Below are positions 9,074 to 19,733 of a stretch of DNA of 20,116 nt, piece after piece. Numbering within the stretch: position 1 is the stretch's first letter; every line of letters starts with the position of its first letter. A program made the position numbers and the translations under genes. The notes under the pieces are model-generated. The model was not told the origin of the DNA, searched no databases, and worked only from the letters and a program-made list of their open reading frames with translations. The stretch comes from Silene noctiflora (Eukaryota; Streptophyta; Magnoliopsida; Caryophyllales; Caryophyllaceae): positions 15,653-35,768 of the forward strand of contig VHZZ01008632.1 of NCBI GenBank assembly GCA_009801015.1. The letters run 5' to 3'.

Positions 9074-9297
9074 TGAAAAACAATGAACATAGGAAGATGA
9101 AGAGCAAGGTTTTGTGAATGATTATTCGGGAATACAAGCATCGATACAATCGTTTGTTTATATACAAAAAACACAGCATCCTACCTAAAACGATTTACTT
9201 CCTAAAACAACAATATATTTTACATAATAAGGCAAGATACGATCTTCAACATATATTCGAGAATATCACGATCATATCGTAATAATATTGTTCAATA
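9074..9297 (-). repeat. 5' LTR of the copia element
   Basis: The 224-bp partner of 1734-1957. The promoter of the element would be here, reading toward lower coordinates and away from the FHA-TDP1 gene. Ends are TA...CA on the element strand, and AGACA at 9298-9302 is the second target duplication copy. Confidence 0.95.
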
Positions 9298-9302
9298 AGA
9301 CA

Positions 9303-9737
9303 GAATCACGTATTCATATTTATGAGACTATGACCAGTTGAGCAAGCCATCTGTGGACATGCCACTCCGGTAATCGGTATCTACACCATCCTTGACCAGG
9401 CCACCACATTACACTATTACAGTTGGTGAAACAATGTCCTCTGCTCCGATAACCTCTCATGGCGTGATGGTTGAACACTATAGGGTCTTAATGTGATGCA
9501 CTTGGGGGGTTCTTCAATGTAAAACTAAAGCACAAATATTTCCTTCAAACGGCCTTACACAAGTTTATAAACGTTTCTTTTGATAACTACTAGCTTCATA
9601 TGGGTCATGATTTTCTTGTATAAGATAGCCTTAAACAAGACTAACTGAAATTAAATAGCACCGTACCAAAACCAAACACAAGCTATATGTTTTCAGCAAA
9701 TCTTGATTCTTTCTTTTGGATGAGACAGTCAACACAC
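9303..9737. other. Host DNA between copia element and FHA-TDP1 stop codon
   Basis: No gene is supported. It should hold the 3' untranslated region and polyadenylation site of the minus-strand FHA-TDP1 gene. A short minus-strand open stretch near 9335-9410, rich in Trp codons, was seen but has no recognised domain. The pre-insertion locus was this DNA joined to 1733 with one AGACA. Confidence 0.6.
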
Positions 9738-12700
9738 TCAGCAGCTCTGAGATGAGTCCACATGGTGCCACAACACATCCGCATACGCTGTCTCCTCTTC
9801 CGCCTCTGGCCCCACATAATTCCCAACTCCAACTTCATCTTCTTCGTCAAGCTCTTCTTCCACCATCTCCTCCGTAGGGGCTACATCAGCAAATACCATT
9901 CCCTCTCGCGCCACAAGTTCAGCCAACGCCTCGCTCATTGCGCGCATTGTTGCAGGCCTATCCCTCGGCCCATATTTCGGGGCAGGCATAGCAAAGGGTA
10001 GACTGATATCTTCCATGTTTGGAGGGCTGTCTTTGGAACCTGGTGGAGGAAAGACGAATATGCAGCCAAGTTCATAGTTGCAGACATGAAGCCTCGAACC
10101 AGAAGAGTTTCCATTTGATGAGCTCCTGGATTGACTCGAAACAGTTCGTCCCCAGGCCGCTGCACTTATATTATGTGACCCGCTATAAACCCAGCCAAAT
10201 GATGCTCCTGACTTAGATTTAAAGCGTCTTCTTGCTACCTGATGTAGATTTCTATGTTAGGTTATTCAAATTTAAAGTAAAACCAATAGGTTAAAACATT
10301 ACTATGTTACAACGACTAGGCTCCAAGTATCAAGTTCAACACGATATAATGAAGAAAATCTAACCCCTTCAAGAACACCTTATTTACTGAAGAGGTCTTA
10401 GCTTAGCTTTCTCGGCCTTCCCCCTATACTGTTCTGGCTTGTGCCTCATTTGACACTAAAAAAAACACCTTATTTCCCCTTCTTACCTTATAGTCCTACT
10501 CCGTATACAGGAATTAAGTTGAGACACGGCCCTATAACTTAGACACATGTGCAATATGGATGCATTAAACAAGGATGATTTATACAAGGGTTTCTTTTCC
10601 CAACTCTGCTAATAGTAACCTTTACATATGATGAATAAGCTCAACTTACACAATAGTCAATACGTCCGAAGTCATACAAAGGGTAAATAATTGACTGAGA
10701 CATATTACCTTGACGAAGAACACAGAAGGTGAATGCAAATCTAACAACAAACACAATTTATTTCATACAAAGGTTTGTGTACTGAGTGGCTCATAGTAGT
10801 AGCTTCAGTTTCCCGGCAATGTAACGCCTTTGATCCATAACAGACATGAGGAACTCTTGCTAGATTTTGCAGCACTGAAATATTTGAATAATTTAGGTTA
10901 CTCATAGCAGACATATTACCTTGACATGCATGGGATGTCCAACCCTACCACTAGGATGAGGGATGGCATCATGGAGTATGTCTACCGTCTTCAACCTTTG
11001 CCATGTTTTCTGGTTGAAGAAAAACTCACTTATAAGACTGAGATGAGTATGAAACAGGGATAAAAACTGTTGTGCATGAATGACAACCATACATAAAAAG
11101 AAAAAAGGTACATGCCTCTGCAAAGGATAGAGTATATTTTGAGGGCAAGATTCCAAAATGAGAACTCTTCACTCTCTCAATTGTCGGGAAAATGATTCTA
11201 ATTGATGGGCTTTTCATTTCATGGGTAGCATTCCAGCAACCCCACTGCCAAAAACATGCGGAAAGGTTTTAGCAAATGACACACGTCACTAACATCATTA
11301 TCCCAATTCCGCAAGGGCTTTTGCAAATAGCAGGGGTAGAGAGGGTCGGATGTACATAGCATTACACCTATATAAGTTATGTTAACAGTAAGGACATACT
11401 GTTTTTCGATGATCCATAATCATTGCAGCGAAAATTGAATGGAATGGCATTCTACCTCCAATCCAATAGATTGCATTTCTCAAAATATGTGATCTTATTT
11501 TTTGAAAAGTCAATTAGTTCTCTGTAAGGCCGTTGCACTAATATGGTTTAAAAAGGATTCAGAAGTGCAAAAAAAAAAATCTGCATAACAAAATGCTTAC
11601 ACGAGAATATGTGTCAAGGAAGTGTAAACCTATTTGGAGTGGAGGGAATACTTCACAATAAAAAGAAGCGCAATAAGCTAAGTCAGTCATTGAAAATCTT
11701 TATCGGAGTAGATGAAGATTAGGAGATGGCCAGAAAATCAATAGGCCTATTGAGAGCAAAAGACAATTGTCTTAGCAACAACCCCGCTATAATTTTAGCA
11801 GCACTGAGATTGTAAATGAAACCGTAACGTCACCTCTGGATCCGATTCTTCTGAATCATATAATTGTAGCGATTTCTTCCCAGCGGCTGCAGAAAATGTT
11901 GCCATAAACTGAGCACCGACTGATGTCCCAATGGATGAAGCACCTAAAAAGTACACACTACGTTACAACAAATGACATTAACCAATCATAGAAGGTAGCA
12001 GCAGACAGAAGCTTACCATAGATGAAATCCGACTCCAAAGATTCAGGCCATGTATATCGACGCAATATCTTCATAAGCAGCACACTATTTAGTACAAAAA
12101 AGTGAATGCTATATAACTAGGAAACCGCAATAAAAAGCCAGAAAAATGGCTCTTGATCACCATTATTACCTCTTCTAATCGCCAGAGTCCAGTACACCTC
12201 TGAAGTGAAGCAATGAGAGACGAAAAGGCAACAATATGCTCAGGTTTCATCCTCTTTGTTAGTTCCCGGGAGTTAGGCCCCTGCAGAAACAATTGAATGT
12301 TCTGTTTAATAATACACCGCCAAAGTTTACACATGCTATTAACAGTTGAAAAGCCAATAAAATACATTCTACGCGAATCAAAATACCATGCCTGAGATAC
12401 ATAGAGGACTAATGGCACTCTTGTGTTGCTTTCTCCAGAAGCAGCTGCAAGAGCTTCCTGAGGACAAACATAACCATGGAACCTGAAAAATCCAAAGTCC
12501 CATAATGGAGATACCCACTTTGCAACTGTTCGAGGAAGGAAGCCAAGTTGTACATAATCTAGAAAAGAAAACGAGGCAAAACATTCAACAAGTTACTCAG
12601 CCGTTCAAACGGTTCCTCCAAGTTACTCTGCATTGAGATATTATACATGTCAAGAAAAAAGTCAGCTCAAGGATGCAGAACAGCAGAGCATATTAGAAGT

Positions 12701-15700
12701 CTGAAGGGGCACCATGGACGACACGGACGTATAACACGAAAAACTATCAGCAATGTTACTTCGACCCTCACATAGAGGAGCATACTCCTGTCTGACAGTT
12801 AACAATTCAACACTTCTAGTTAGGAAAATTTGGGAGGCTCACATGAAAAAAGTAGAGAACAAGCTGGTATATGAAGCATAAACATGATTTAAAATGTCAT
12901 CAAAGTCTTGTTTGCTGAACATATTTCCATTTCCCATGCAAGAATATAAAAAATAAAAATTTTAATCTTCAAATTATACTCAAGTTTTCAAAACGTATCT
13001 CCATATCGTATCCTCTTTAAAATGAGCCATGGCCACTTCGGCACTTCAATAAGTAACCGTATCTAACACTGATATGCGCATCCTGCATCAAGAAACTGTG
13101 TTTTACCTCCAGTGCAAGACTGTTTGGGGTTTGAAACAAGTACACTCACAGCATTGACATCTTGAGGGACACTTTTTTCTCTTTTTAATATGATCTCTGA
13201 CATTCCATATCCTTTTCCAGAAGATTGGCCAAGATAAGCAGCCAATTTCTTCAGCTGTATACCGTTTGAATCTGCTGCGCCCCGAAAGCGATGACTTAAA
13301 CCAACAACAGATGCTACAACAGAACCAAGAAACTGTCCACTGCGCTCAGATTCATAGTCCTGCAGTGAAATATCAACCATAAGAAATGTGCATGGCACTA
13401 TAAAAACTGTACAAAATCATCATATATGATACCAATGAAGATGAGAACGATAAGGATAAAGGCTGAGACATCCCACGCTTTAATCCCAGCAAAGAGCTGC
13501 CTTGAAAATTATGTTGGAGCTTACATGGACAACAACCAGTACGATACGAAAATCAGTCCAACTAGATCACTCCAATGATGGCTACAGATCACGGATACTT
13601 GGGGTTTTCTCCATCGATTATCAAGTGACAAATCTTTCGAAAGATCTTGTCACCTGGAAATTTTTAGTTTTGAGGAAGACATGCAGAAACTATAGACAGG
13701 TGTAGTTAAAGGAGGTAAAGAAAAAAAGGGCAGCCCGGTGCACGATGGCGTTCCCGCTAGGTGAGGGTCCGGGGGAGGGTCCCACCACAATTGAAGCGGT
13801 AAAGAAAGAATGAAAAAAAAAATAATGTGGAAAAGAACTCACAACTGAAGCTGTAGAAATAGACCTATATGAATGAATCCCAGGAACTGACGCAATTAGA
13901 TGGGCATTAGCCTCTGTGAAGTCATACTTTGTCAGCTCAAAAATCCAATACGCCTCACTAGGAACGTCAATAATAAGACTAGCCATGAATCCTGCCAGTT
14001 GAGCAGCGAAATCAGATGTTGAGTTATTCTTCATGTCATCATCAAATTTATTAAAAAGGGAAGTGTAATCAGGGATGATTCTGCTGGGAAAGTCTTGCCA
14101 CCACACAGTATTTGTTACACTCCTCCACTGCAGATTAATACAACACAAGTGTTAGACTTTCATCACAATAAATCAAGCCTTAGCTGTGCATATCAGTATA
14201 TGGCCAGGCAAAAATCAAGAAATGAAATGGTTATAGTGTAAGTGAAATGCCAGAACAGCCATGTGGTTACGAGAAGGTATCAGAACTGAGAATATAGTCG
14301 ACAGATCCTTAACTGCGTTCATTTGACTTTTCACTTTTAAAGCATACTTGTATCCAACGTATGACACCTGTATTGACCCTTCCCAATCACACTTCTACTA
14401 TTATCGATAGTCTCACATCAGCAATGCGGCTTTAAGAGAATTGAAGTACCTCTTTGTTTCACTTGCGAAAAAATTCATCATTTCAGATGTTTTTAGTTAA
14501 ATTTCCTTTTTTAAAGGTATCCCTAAACACTATCCTTATTTTAGAACAGAGTCCTTGTTTCAAAAATTGAGTCAAAACAAACCCGATACTTGAATATGTC
14601 CTCAAGTAGGTGTAACATAGACCCTTAGTAGCAATACAAGTTCAAAACCTCACACAATAAACAGAAATCAAACAGTTGCACATTCAAAAAGAATGCAGCC
14701 TTTAATGAAAATCTATAGCTCTATGTGGGCAAGAGAGAAGAAATGAAGTCTGCAAAATCAACGGTATTAAAGGAGTGATCCATTTAGCAAAAATAGGACT
14801 GAAAAAGATGGAAAAAAACAAGTCTTTACCTGTTTTGGCACCAGATTAGCAGATGTTATGATGACGCGTATACTGTCTTCTCGTTGCAAAACAAGCAACT
14901 TTGGATGATGACAGCCAACACCTTTGTTCTTCCGATCCTTACCAAAGGCTATAACTTCTGGGAAAGGAGGATATCTATCAAGAGAAGACAGTCTAAGATT
15001 CGGCACATGCCAAAGAAATATCTTACTGAACAATCTAGGGAGAAAAGAAATAACAAAAAATTGTGGCTCATTCGACTCACACAACGATCAAATTGGGGAA
15101 GTCCGGATCAGGCATACTCGTCCTCTTTCCAGGGTCAGCACTCCAACATCGATCAGTGTTATGACAAGCAATCGTAATGGGTAGATGGGGAGGAATACCA
15201 CAATATGACAAAAACCTGTCATTGAAACCTAGATAAAATTAAATGACAATTGACAATGTAAGAACATAGTTAAAAAGGCCTACAGCGTAAGACGCACAAA
15301 CGACTGAAATTATTTAGTATCTTTACCATTTAATATCGCTAGTAAAAGTTGCAATGAACATTCTTGAGATGCTATCAATAGGATCCAGGAGTTCAGGCAA
15401 CGAAACTACACTTTCTTGTTCAGATGAACACTGCGGCATGCTATCAAGTCGATTCAAGTAGAAGTTCTTCCCAGGTGGAGTGATCTTCTTCAAACGTTCT
15501 TTCTGAACAAAGGCTTCAATAATGGGTTCATTTCTCCCAATCAAAGACTTTGCTTCTGAACAATCAGTAGCCTTGTGATTAAACATACCACCAAAAGCAT
15601 CCCCAGCATATCCTGTGGGAAATAAATTGTCGATTTTGGGTTGCGGTGGCACAACTGTCTCAAAAGAAACTGCGACATTAGTTGAGTGTACCATGGCAGC

Positions 15701-16777
15701 CCTCAAAGTTTCGGCATCTTTGATAACCAAAGTCTCAATAGACTGTTCTTTCAAAAATGCCATATTTCCCTGAGGCACACTCTTCCTCAGTGATTTGATG
15801 GCACCATTTAGCTTGGAACTCAAAACATTTTTCTCTTTACTCCGGCAAAAATATGACCCACATACGGTAGGATTGGTACTGATACACTGTCTAATACAAG
15901 ACACGGGATCATAGCTACCAGCAATGTGACTGCAGTGAGCCAATAGAGACTTAGCTCTACCAATAACCTCATCACATTCAGAGCTCAAAGACTCTGAATT
16001 ACCCACTCTAAGAGCAAATACTCTCTTGTTCACCTGACTACCAAACAACGGCCTCACTAATCTCGGTCTCTCAAACTGAAATCCATCAAAACCCGGCTCA
16101 ACAAGCTCCTCATGGAACACAATCCTCCGAACAACAAACCCAATCCTCGACTTAAAATCACTACAAACACGACTCGTATTTCGACAAACAAGCAAGACCT
16201 CATCTCCAACACCCAACGCAACAACCAAACCCTCACTAACACTAACTCCATTCACAAACACACCATTCAAAGCACTCTTATAAACATACCTACAACTAGA
16301 ACAAGAATTACTATCCCTACCCTTTTCTTCTACAACCTTGTCCTTTACAACTAATCTACTCCTAAATTCATTAACAACACAATTATCATAATCATCAGAA
16401 TGAGCACAATTAACAGAAGAAGAAATCAAAAGGGCACCATTAAGAAGATACAATTTCTTAAGAAACCCATCATATAAAAGCTGACAATGTTGCTTACTAA
16501 CACAGGGATCATTGAATATGAACTCGGCGTGGCGGTTACTCCGGCCAACGGTGTAAGCCCGGCCCGGTTGAAGAGCTGCTGATATAGGTCCCACATTATG
16601 AACAGCACCACCATTATTTTCACTGGTAAACTGAAGTAAATCAACCCAAACTACAGTAGCCTTGTAATTAGTTGAAAAGATGGTAAATTTATTCTTTTTA
16701 TTGGTGTTAGAAGTAATTGAAAAGGAGGGATTTGAGGGATTGTTCTCCTCTCTAATCCTCTTTGTACTGGAATTCAT
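9738..16777 (-). CDS. FHA domain / tyrosyl-DNA phosphodiesterase 1-type protein (TDP1-beta-like)
   Basis: Twelve exons join into one open frame of about 1142 residues. Residues 69-200 form an FHA domain, a phosphothreonine reader: YTVGRS at 75-80, SKQHC at 94-98, NGVFVNG at 171-177. A linker follows to about 480. The rest is a phospholipase D-fold TDP1 domain with two HKN catalytic sets: H552-P-K554 with N572 (HHPKLLVL, TSANL) and H974-V-K976 with N999 (HPMHVK, GSHNIS). A Glu/Asp-rich tail ends the protein. TDP1 enzymes remove topoisomerase I peptide and other adducts from DNA 3' ends in the nucleus; the FHA part may recruit the protein to phosphorylated repair partners (inference). The architecture matches the plant TDP1-beta class, to which I believe Arabidopsis At5g07400 belongs. 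Start chosen: first Met of the long first exon. Confidence 0.92.
10497..10702. repeat. Probable Stowaway-like MITE in intron 11
   Basis: The right side ends GGTAAATAATTGACTGAGACA (10682-10702), identical over 21 bases to a segment at 1257-1277 and an inverted match to the common Stowaway terminus. A weak left partner is TACTCCGTATAC near 10497. The left boundary and TA targets are unclear, so the copy may be truncated. Confidence 0.35.
10698..10925 (-). repeat. Duplicated 5' splice site of intron 11
   Basis: The 17-base string AGACATATTACCTTGAC occurs at 10698-10714 and again at 10909-10925. On the gene strand the second is the real end of exon 11 and its donor (GTCAAG|GTAATATGTCT). The first is an exact decoy 211 bases into the intron. 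Confidence 0.85.
13724..13797 (-). mobile_element. SINE fragment in intron 4
   Basis: On the minus strand the sequence ends GTGCACCGGGCTGCCC followed by a T-run, preceded by a GGACCCTC segment. This is the 3' end of a widespread plant SINE type whose copies finish in oligo-T. Direct repeats GGTAAAGAAA flank it at 13714-13723 and 13798-13807. At about 74 bp it is 5'-truncated and shows no pol III boxes. GC content is higher than in the surrounding intron. Confidence 0.6.
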
Positions 16778-17737
16778 CAGAAGATTGATTCATGGATTAA
16801 TCCCTCAAAGTTCATAAACTGCAGCAATAAATAACAAATTTTCAAAAATGAAATTGAGATGAATTGTGAAGAAATTAATATGGGTGTGATTGAAATTGAA
16901 AAGGGTTTTTGGTATGAATAAAAATTAATGAATGTATACAAACAGTAAGGGAACTTGAATTAAATTAAATAAAATTATGATGAAGGTTGAAAATAATTGG
17001 AAAGAAAATGAATTGGGGAAATGAATCATAGAAACAAGCAGAAATTGGAGGGAAAATGTAGTAGAAGTAAAAGAAGAAGCCTGTTTGAGTCCTTGGTACG
17101 CTATCCATATTAACTTGGTTTGGCCCGTTACCATTGTCAGTAGGATTTTGTCACTTTTTTGTCTTTCAATCTCACCGGTCACCCCAACTCCCCCAGCCCC
17201 GACCTGATGTGTCTCGAAGATACAACAAGCGTAAAATGCCTCGACTCGAATCTGACTTGGTTGATCCACTTGCTAGGTCTAGACTACTCCCTACCAATGT
17301 ATATTTCAAAAAATATTGTGTAAAATGGGTCTACTCAGTTATTATTGTAAAATGATGTGTTCATAGTTGTTTTTTTATGAACAAATATTACTCTTTTATG
17401 GACTTTTTGACATTAATTTTTCATATCGTATCCTGTCCCCAGAAAACAAAATTAACGAACTCTCTCTAACTTTCTTCTCATGAAATTAATCAAATTCGTC
17501 AAATTACTCAATTATGAACGCTAATTCTCATGTTGATCAGTTAATAATTCAAATTGATTAACTTTATTAACCATGTTATGTTAAAATAAGGAGATTAAGT
17601 TAATTTAAACTATTCAATTAGGGATTTTTAAAAAAAATATTGAATAATAGATACAAAAAGCATGTGGCGGATCTACGTTTGGCATGTCGAAAGTGCATGC
17701 AATTACTGTTCATATGTGGTGGGATTTGGTATGCTAC
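16778..17737 (-). promoter_or_regulatory. Upstream region of the FHA-TDP1 gene
   Basis: About 960 bases with no supported gene on either strand. It should contain the promoter and 5' leader of the minus-strand gene. Purine-rich and AT-rich sequence near 16850-17080 is compatible with a leader. No unambiguous TATA box was found, so the start site is not placed. Confidence 0.4.
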
Positions 17738-17740
17738 TTA

Positions 17741-18034
17741 GGCCTCATTTGGTTGTCACTCTAAATGTGGGGGAAATGAAAAATCCCATGAATTGGAGAA
17801 AATAGAGTTGTTTGGTTGCCCAAAATCCCATGATTTTTTTCCTAGGAGTTGTCAACTCCTCCACAATGGAGGAGTTTAATTACCTAGCCCCTCCTAGGTA
17901 GTTGGAAACTTCTGTGTCCATTTAATTCCGTCATGTTAACCAAACGAGTTTTAAGGAATTCACATGAATTCTTCAATTCACGTGTTTTTAAAACTAACGG
18001 GAGATTAATTCCACCATGGCAACCAAACGACACC
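17741..18034. mobile_element. Tourist-like (PIF/Harbinger) MITE
   Basis: The element starts GGCCTCATTTGGTTG and ends CAACCAAACGACACC, giving 15-bp inverted repeats with three mismatches. The 3-bp target TTA flanks it at 17738-17740 and 18035-18037. At 294 bp and without a frame it is a typical MITE. GGCC-T-TTTGG termini with a TTA/TAA target are standard for this group. Confidence 0.85.
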
Positions 18035-18037
18035 TTA

Positions 18038-18249
18038 ATATTATACATGCAGACTTATGGTTATCATGTTGCATGATTGTACTGCACAAACGGCGGCCTT
18101 CCCTTTTTTTATTGGTCATATTCTGCTTGCTTTCTTTATCGGGTTGTTTGGTTGTGCGGTTGGTGACGTGTCCTATTTTTATATGATTTTCATCTCTCTT
18201 TCAGCTTATTTTTACATGATAATTTATACTTTACGAAGTAATTTTATGA
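18038..18249. other. Short intergenic stretch between MITE and gypsy-type LTR
   Basis: No supported gene. A small plus-strand frame (18057-18254) is hydrophobic and T-rich with no recognised domain, and is more likely chance. Contains ATGTTGCATGATTGTA at 18066-18081, repeated at 19930-19945. The true start of the LTR to the right may lie inside this stretch. Confidence 0.4.
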
Positions 18250-18731
18250 GCTAATCTCGTGTTCTAAGTGCTTTGCATGTTTTGTTGTATCTTCGTACGA
18301 TATGAAGAAAGTGACAGCTTTTTCCCACCACTTTGGTTGTCATTCACCAGGTATCACGGGGCTAAGTAGAGTAAGTTTTGGCCATGAAAGGGAGTTTTGG
18401 GAAGGTTCACGCATCCTGGGAAAGACGAAACGAGTTTTGATCGAGTCTTAAGTGAAGAGATGAAGCTTAGTACCACATTGGAGAAATATCACACGTCCCC
18501 ATGCGCATCCCCTACTCCTAGAGCCCTAAGGGATGTAAACCGTTGATTCTATTGAAAAATTATGCTCCAAAAATATTTAGCTGCATCCAATATATTAGGG
18601 ATATGTCCCTATCCCTAGGGGAAGAAGACTTGTGGATTGTATAGAGAAATTGGCGAGGAGTGGCTAGAGAACTACGTCCTCAGGGTACCGGGGAAGCAGT
18701 TCTCAACGCCAAAGGCTTCACCCTCCTCTTT

Positions 18732-18740
18732 CTATATAAT
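18732..18740 (+). promoter_or_regulatory. TATA box of the gypsy-type LTR
   Basis: CTATATAATG after a CT-rich tract (CCCTCCTCTTT). The spacing to the LTR end, about 860 bases, implies a long R-U5. Assigned by sequence only. Confidence 0.5.
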
Positions 18741-19600
18741 GTTAGGTTTTTCGTCATTTGTAATCATCCAATAATTTACATTTCAGTCTTTACATAAAAA
18801 CCTAGTTCTAATAATTAAGTTTGTAATCTTTTCCAACAATCGTTCAAGTTATTTCAAGTTGATTTCCGGATTTATATCGTTCATATTTTTCCATGCTCTT
18901 GTTCTTATTCCTTTAATTTGGTAATTTTGTTTCTCTAGTTTCTTTTAATTTACCATTTCAATTCCAATTTATATATTCTTATCATACTTATATTTACTTA
19001 TTTAATCGTTGTTAGTTTTACCATTACGATTTAGGGGCGGGGAAGCCATGTTTGATTAGTTCTTTTTATATGCTGGATTAGGAGTCTTAATTTCATTTTG
19101 TTGTTTATATCACATACTTGTTTTGTAATGTTAATCTTTGATTCTTGATCACAATCGTTGATTAATTTGTTATTATTTTCCTAAGAGCGAAAGTCGGGAA
19201 TAGAATTAGGCAAAGCATGTTTTAATAGTCTGATCTAATTTGTGCGAGAGTTCGTTAGTAATCGTTCTATGGTTGGCAATAGGCCGAGAGGAAATTGCTA
19301 ATAACCTAAACAACACTTGATTTCATGTTCTTTTATTTCGATATTGTTAATTGCTAATCTGCATGTGTAACCCCATTCCCCCTAGATCTTTTATCATCAT
19401 TGTTATACATCTCATTTTAATTTTCTTTTTAATCATCAAACCAAAAACTAATCGTAACCGGCCTTAATAGAATTCTACTCATAACTTGTCATATTGTATC
19501 TACCGTCTCCCTAAGATCGACCCCCCGGTTCCCTAACTACATTTGTTGGTAGCTAGGCCTATGGCATTCTTGGTAGGTACGCAATAAGCCTATCAAATTT

Positions 19601-19618
19601 TGGCGCCGTTGCCGGGAA
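19601..19618 (+). other. Primer binding site of the gypsy-type element
   Basis: TGGCGCCGTTGCCGGGAA begins five bases after the LTR end. The TTTTGGCGCCGTTGCCGGG block is the hallmark primer site region of a large class of plant gypsy elements (Athila/Tat type). The first eight bases match the 3' end expected of plant tRNA-Asp; the priming tRNA is inferred. Confidence 0.85.
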
Positions 19619-19733
19619 GCACGGTTTTGTTGCTTTGTGATTTGTTGAATTTTATCTTGTTTTTCTTTGTCTTGAGTAACACTTGTTCCTTGAGACGTAC
19701 CGTTACTTACAATCTTCTCTATGTTGTTGTCTT

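Larger units (their letters stand above)
1734..9297 (-). mobile_element. Decayed Ty1/copia LTR retrotransposon with nested insertions
   Basis: A copia element read on the minus strand: 5' LTR (9074-9297), tRNA-Met-type primer site, gag, protease, integrase, reverse transcriptase, RNase H, polypurine tract, 3' LTR (1734-1957). Integrase before reverse transcriptase is the copia order. The 5-bp target duplication AGACA is present at 1729-1733 and 9298-9302. Total length is 7564 bp; without the inner insertion and its duplicated target it is 4984 bp, typical of the superfamily. Coding is broken by several in-frame stops and frameshifts, so it is not autonomous. The LTRs are the same length and differ at 6 of 224 positions, which points to a moderately recent insertion. 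Confidence 0.96.
9738..16777 (-). other. Exon map of the FHA-TDP1 gene
   Basis: Coding exons, 5' to 3': 16777-15327, 15215-15081, 14974-14830, 14127-13843, 13359-13107, 12558-12392, 12280-12170, 12068-12017, 11943-11834, 11244-11116, 11009-10920, 10238-9738. They total 3429 bases, a multiple of three including the TGA stop. Introns 3, 4, 5, 9 and 11 are long (702, 483, 548, 589, 681 bp); the others are 73-111 bp. Introns start GT and end AG, except intron 6 (CAG|GCATGG) and intron 10 (GAG|GCATGT), which need GC. For intron 6 an in-frame GT alternative exists nine bases earlier (TAT|GTATCT). The exon 8 acceptor (GAAG|ATATTG) is the least certain. Untranslated exons could not be placed. Confidence 0.8.

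Noticed and set aside
8989..9174. Poly-Asn or poly-Tyr frames over the TTA repeat
   Set aside because: Microsatellite translation in the untranslated leader of the copia element.
9303..9420. Trp-rich minus-strand open stretch near 9335-9410
   Set aside because: No start, domain or splice context could be supported; kept only as a note in the spacer entry.
10800..10862. Possible extra exon after a good CTAG acceptor in intron 11
   Set aside because: Exon 11 (HVK) joins the last exon (VARRRF) in frame at 10238 without it, matching the TDP1 active-site order; including it breaks the frame.
13502..13705. Plus-strand frame of 67 codons in intron 4
   Set aside because: Opposite strand of an intron, with no recognisable motif.
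18057..18254. Small hydrophobic plus-strand protein of 65 residues
   Set aside because: T-rich DNA gives hydrophobic codons by chance; no domain, no conserved context.
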